A stretch of DNA of 9,914 nt from Micrococcales bacterium UBA2465 (lineage in GTDB: Bacteria; Actinomycetota; Actinomycetes; Actinomycetales; Microbacteriaceae), in the NCBI GenBank assembly GCA_002342255.1, contig DDPP01000073.1, positions 1 to 9,914 of the forward strand, read 5' to 3'. Positions 8,165 through 9,914 of this stretch are shown in pieces. How positions within the stretch are numbered: the first letter of the stretch is position 1; each line of letters opens with the position of its first letter. The notes under the pieces are model-generated. The model searched no databases, had not been told where the DNA came from, and saw nothing but the letters and a program-made list of their open reading frames with translations. The translations under genes were made by a program, and so were the position numbers.

Positions 8165-8929
8165 TTACAGCACCTTATTGAGGAACGCTTTAGTTCTTTC
8201 CTCTTGAGGGTTATCCAAAACTTGTTTAGGTGTTCCCATTTCAACAATTTGCCCGTTGTCTATGAATACTACTTGGTCAGCAACTTCCCGAGCAAAGCCC
8301 ATTTCGTGAGTAACCACAATCATGGTCATACCCGCTTTAGCCAAACTCTTCATAACATCTAAAACATCGCCAACCAACTCTGGGTCCAGAGCAGAAGTTG
8401 GCTCATCAAACAACATCAACTTTGGTTTCATGGCTAATGCTCTAGCTATGGCAACGCGCTGTTGCTGTCCACCGGAAAGCATGAATGGATAAAGATCTGC
8501 CTTATCGCTAAGCCCTACCTGTTTTAGCAAATCTAACCCCAGATTTCTGGCATCGTCCTGGTTCATTCCAGCAACTCCGATAGGGGCTTCAATGATGTTT
8601 TGTAAAGCTGTTAAATGAGGGAATAGGTTGAATCTTTGGAAGACCATACCAATAGACATGCGCTGTCTGGCTATCTCGGAAGGCTTCATTTCATGCAGCA
8701 CAGAGCCAACCTCTCGATACCCCATGAGTTCACTGTTCACATAAATACGACCACCGTTGATCGATTCCAGGTGGTTCAAGCATCTTAGAAATGTAGACTT
8801 TCCAGAGCCAGAAGGCCCAATAATACAGAGCACTTCACCCTGGGTCACGGTTAGCGAGATTCCTTTTAGGACCTCATTTGATCCATATCTTTTTCTGACA
8901 CTTCTAGCATCAACCATCAACTCAGCCAT
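8165..8929 (-). CDS. Polar amino-acid ABC transporter ATPase (GlnQ-type)
   Basis: The cytoplasmic ATPase that powers the importer, 254 residues, normal for the PAAT family. All nucleotide-binding motifs are present: Walker [10 protein letters not shown] (38-46), Q-loop [10 protein letters not shown] with Gln98, signature LSGGQQQR (151-158), Walker B LMLFDEP (171-177), D-loop SALD and switch His208 in [20 protein letters not shown] and [16 protein letters not shown] are typical of the GlnQ/HisP/ArtP group. A segment of about 20 residues (66-86, up to [10 protein letters not shown]) between the first strands and the Q-loop is common in actinobacterial members. Its ATG shares one base with the permease stop (TAATG), so the two are translationally coupled; AGG lies five bases upstream of the start. 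The family is certain; the substrate is not. Confidence 0.96.
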   Translation of the reverse strand: MAELMVDARSVRKRYGSNEVLKGISLTVTQGEVLCIIGPSGSGKSTFLRCLNHLESINGGRIYVNSELMGYREVGSVLHEMKPSEIARQRMSIGMVFQRFNLFPHLTALQNIIEAPIGVAGMNQDDARNLGLDLLKQVGLSDKADLYPFMLSGGQQQRVAIARALAMKPKLMLFDEPTSALDPELVGDVLDVMKSLAKAGMTMIVVTHEMGFAREVADQVVFIDNGQIVEMGTPKQVLDNPQEERTKAFLNKVL

Positions 8930-9828
8930 TAGAGCCTGCTCACCTTTAGTAGTTTTCCTCCAGCGGCAGCAACAAAGCCTTTGCCGTATTTACGCTCTAG
9001 TGCTCGTTGTGGGAAGCCCAACACCGTGGTCATAACTAGATACCAGAATCCACTAACCACCAGCAATTCAATCTGGGCTAAGTTAGCCGAAGAAATCTTT
9101 GAAGCCACCGTGTAAAGCTCGGTAACTGCAATCACCTGCAACAACGAGGTGTTCTTTAACATACCGATGAATTCATTGCCCAGTGGTGGAATGATTACCC
9201 GCATAGCCTGGGGCAAGATAATTCTGCGCATCGTATAGCCACCGGACATCCCGAGAGACTTAGCGGCTTCAACCTGACCCGAATCAACAGCCAAAATTCC
9301 AGCTCTTACGATTTCTGCCGAGTATGCGGCTTCGTTTAGTGACAGGGCAATTACACCGGCTAATAGTGCTGGGATAACCTGGCTGGTTGGCCAACTTTGA
9401 AAGATTACATCAGTATAAGGAATACCTAAAACAATATTTGGAAAGATGATTCCTAGATATCCCCAGAAGACAATCTGCAAAAGTAATGGGGTCCCTCTAA
9501 AGAATTCAATGAAGCCAGTTGAGATCCAACGAAGTAGCGGGTTGGGGCTTAGCTTCATAATTGCCAAAAGTGTTGCTAAAACCGTTGCGATAAACATACA
9601 CAACACAGTGATGCCCAGGGTGACCAGCATTCCAATCAAGATTCTTGAATCGAAAAGGAAGCGAAAAACTATGTCGTGCTGAATACTGTCTGCCGAAACT
9701 AATGCCCAGATAAAAGCTGCCAGCAGAACCGTGACGATAATTCCAAAGACCCAACGCCACGGGTGCCTAAGTGGAACAGCAACGACGTCATCAGAGTTGT
9801 CAGTCTGGGGTTGGGGAGCAACAGCCAT
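8929..9828 (-). CDS. Polar amino-acid ABC transporter permease
   Basis: The membrane channel subunit of the importer, 299 residues, of the HisM/GlnP type (BPD_transp_1). A polar N-terminal tail of about 22 residues precedes an extra first helix (about 26-45). The core helices start near [16 protein letters not shown] (63-78). Family motifs follow: [11 protein letters not shown] (108-118), [15 protein letters not shown] (164-178) and the EAA loop [22 protein letters not shown] (187-208), which docks on the ATPase. [14 protein letters not shown] (217-230) is also typical. A last helix lies near 252-271. Only one permease gene is present, so a homodimeric channel is expected. ATG 9828-9826 has AGAGG nine bases upstream. 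It is the first gene of the operon. Confidence 0.95.
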   Translation of the reverse strand: MAVAPQPQTDNSDDVVAVPLRHPWRWVFGIIVTVLLAAFIWALVSADSIQHDIVFRFLFDSRILIGMLVTLGITVLCMFIATVLATLLAIMKLSPNPLLRWISTGFIEFFRGTPLLLQIVFWGYLGIIFPNIVLGIPYTDVIFQSWPTSQVIPALLAGVIALSLNEAAYSAEIVRAGILAVDSGQVEAAKSLGMSGGYTMRRIILPQAMRVIIPPLGNEFIGMLKNTSLLQVIAVTELYTVASKISSANLAQIELLVVSGFWYLVMTTVLGFPQRALERKYGKGFVAAAGGKLLKVSRL

Positions 9829-9857
9829 TCGGTGGAGCCTCTATTTCAATAGTTAGA

Positions 9858-9886
9858 ACACTAGTTATTAGGCTAGACCACTTAAA
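9858..9886 (-). promoter_or_regulatory. Weak promoter candidate for the ABC operon
   Basis: TTTAAG (9886-9881), a 17-base spacer and TAGTGT (9863-9858) give a poor -35 and a TANNNT-type -10. Transcription would start about 22 bases before the permease ATG, leaving room for the AGAGG binding site. A 12-base inverted repeat, CTATT-TC-AATAG (9841-9852), lies in the presumed leader and touches that site. Match quality is modest. Confidence 0.28.
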
Positions 9887-9896
9887 ACCAGATAAC

Positions 9897-9914
9897 CCCC
9901 GAGAATTCTCGGGG
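9897..9914 (-). terminator. Perfect 18-bp palindrome at the window edge, possible terminator hairpin
   Basis: CCCCGAGAATTCTCGGGG is fully self-complementary and would fold as a 7-bp GC-rich stem with an AATT loop. On the minus strand it is followed by GTTATCTGGTTTT, a poor T-tract. It may end a gene lying to the right of the window, or be a bidirectional terminator. Its plus-strand flank is outside the window, so the direction cannot be settled. Confidence 0.4.

Noticed and set aside
9506..9760. 84-residue minus-strand open frame inside the permease gene
   Set aside because: It is an alternative frame of a certain permease gene, with no family resemblance.
9897..9914. Palindrome read as a phage attachment site or mobile-element end
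   Set aside because: No integrase, transposase or direct repeat is near. The GC stem with a four-base loop looks more like a terminator.

Overview
All genes in this 9.9 kb window read on the minus strand, so transcription runs from high to low coordinates. The gene content points to an actinobacterium: GuaB3 beside GuaB, a SURF1 and a DUF3817 membrane protein next to guaA, and an enzyme I resembling the Streptomyces type. The base composition is only moderately G+C, by eye near half. That, with the tight gene packing, suggests a small-genome aquatic lineage, possibly one of the low-GC Microbacteriaceae (the 'Luna' freshwater group). This placement is inference from gene order and protein style, not a database result.

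The right part (about 9914 to 7176) is a complete polar amino-acid ABC importer operon. The order is membrane permease (9828-8929), ATPase (8929-8165, sharing one base with the permease stop) and a solute-binding lipoprotein (8131-7229). A strong GC hairpin at 7187-7212 closes it. A perfect 18-bp palindrome sits at the right edge of the window, and a weak promoter candidate lies between it and the permease.

The left part (about 7140 to 1, continuing past the window) is a close-packed second cluster. It starts with a secreted LivJ-like binding protein that has no transporter partners here and whose start looks leaderless. Next come guaB (IMP dehydrogenase), guaB3, a SURF1-type cytochrome oxidase assembly factor, a divergent PTS enzyme I, a DUF3817 membrane protein and the glutaminase domain of guaA (GMP synthase). 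Junctions are 57, 10, 3, -4, 10 and 2 bases, so a polycistronic mRNA is likely. GuaB makes XMP from IMP and GuaA aminates XMP to GMP, so the two committed steps of GMP synthesis bracket genes for respiratory assembly and phosphotransfer.

The best oddities are these: guaA has no ATG, GTG or TTG start and seems to begin at ATT; enzyme I keeps its phosphorylated His but lacks a conserved PEP-domain segment; GuaB3 has Ser where IMP dehydrogenases have the catalytic Cys; and the operon-leading binding protein is an orphan. I found no RNA gene, mobile element, CRISPR array or clearly new multi-gene system. No intergenic gap exceeds about 100 bases.
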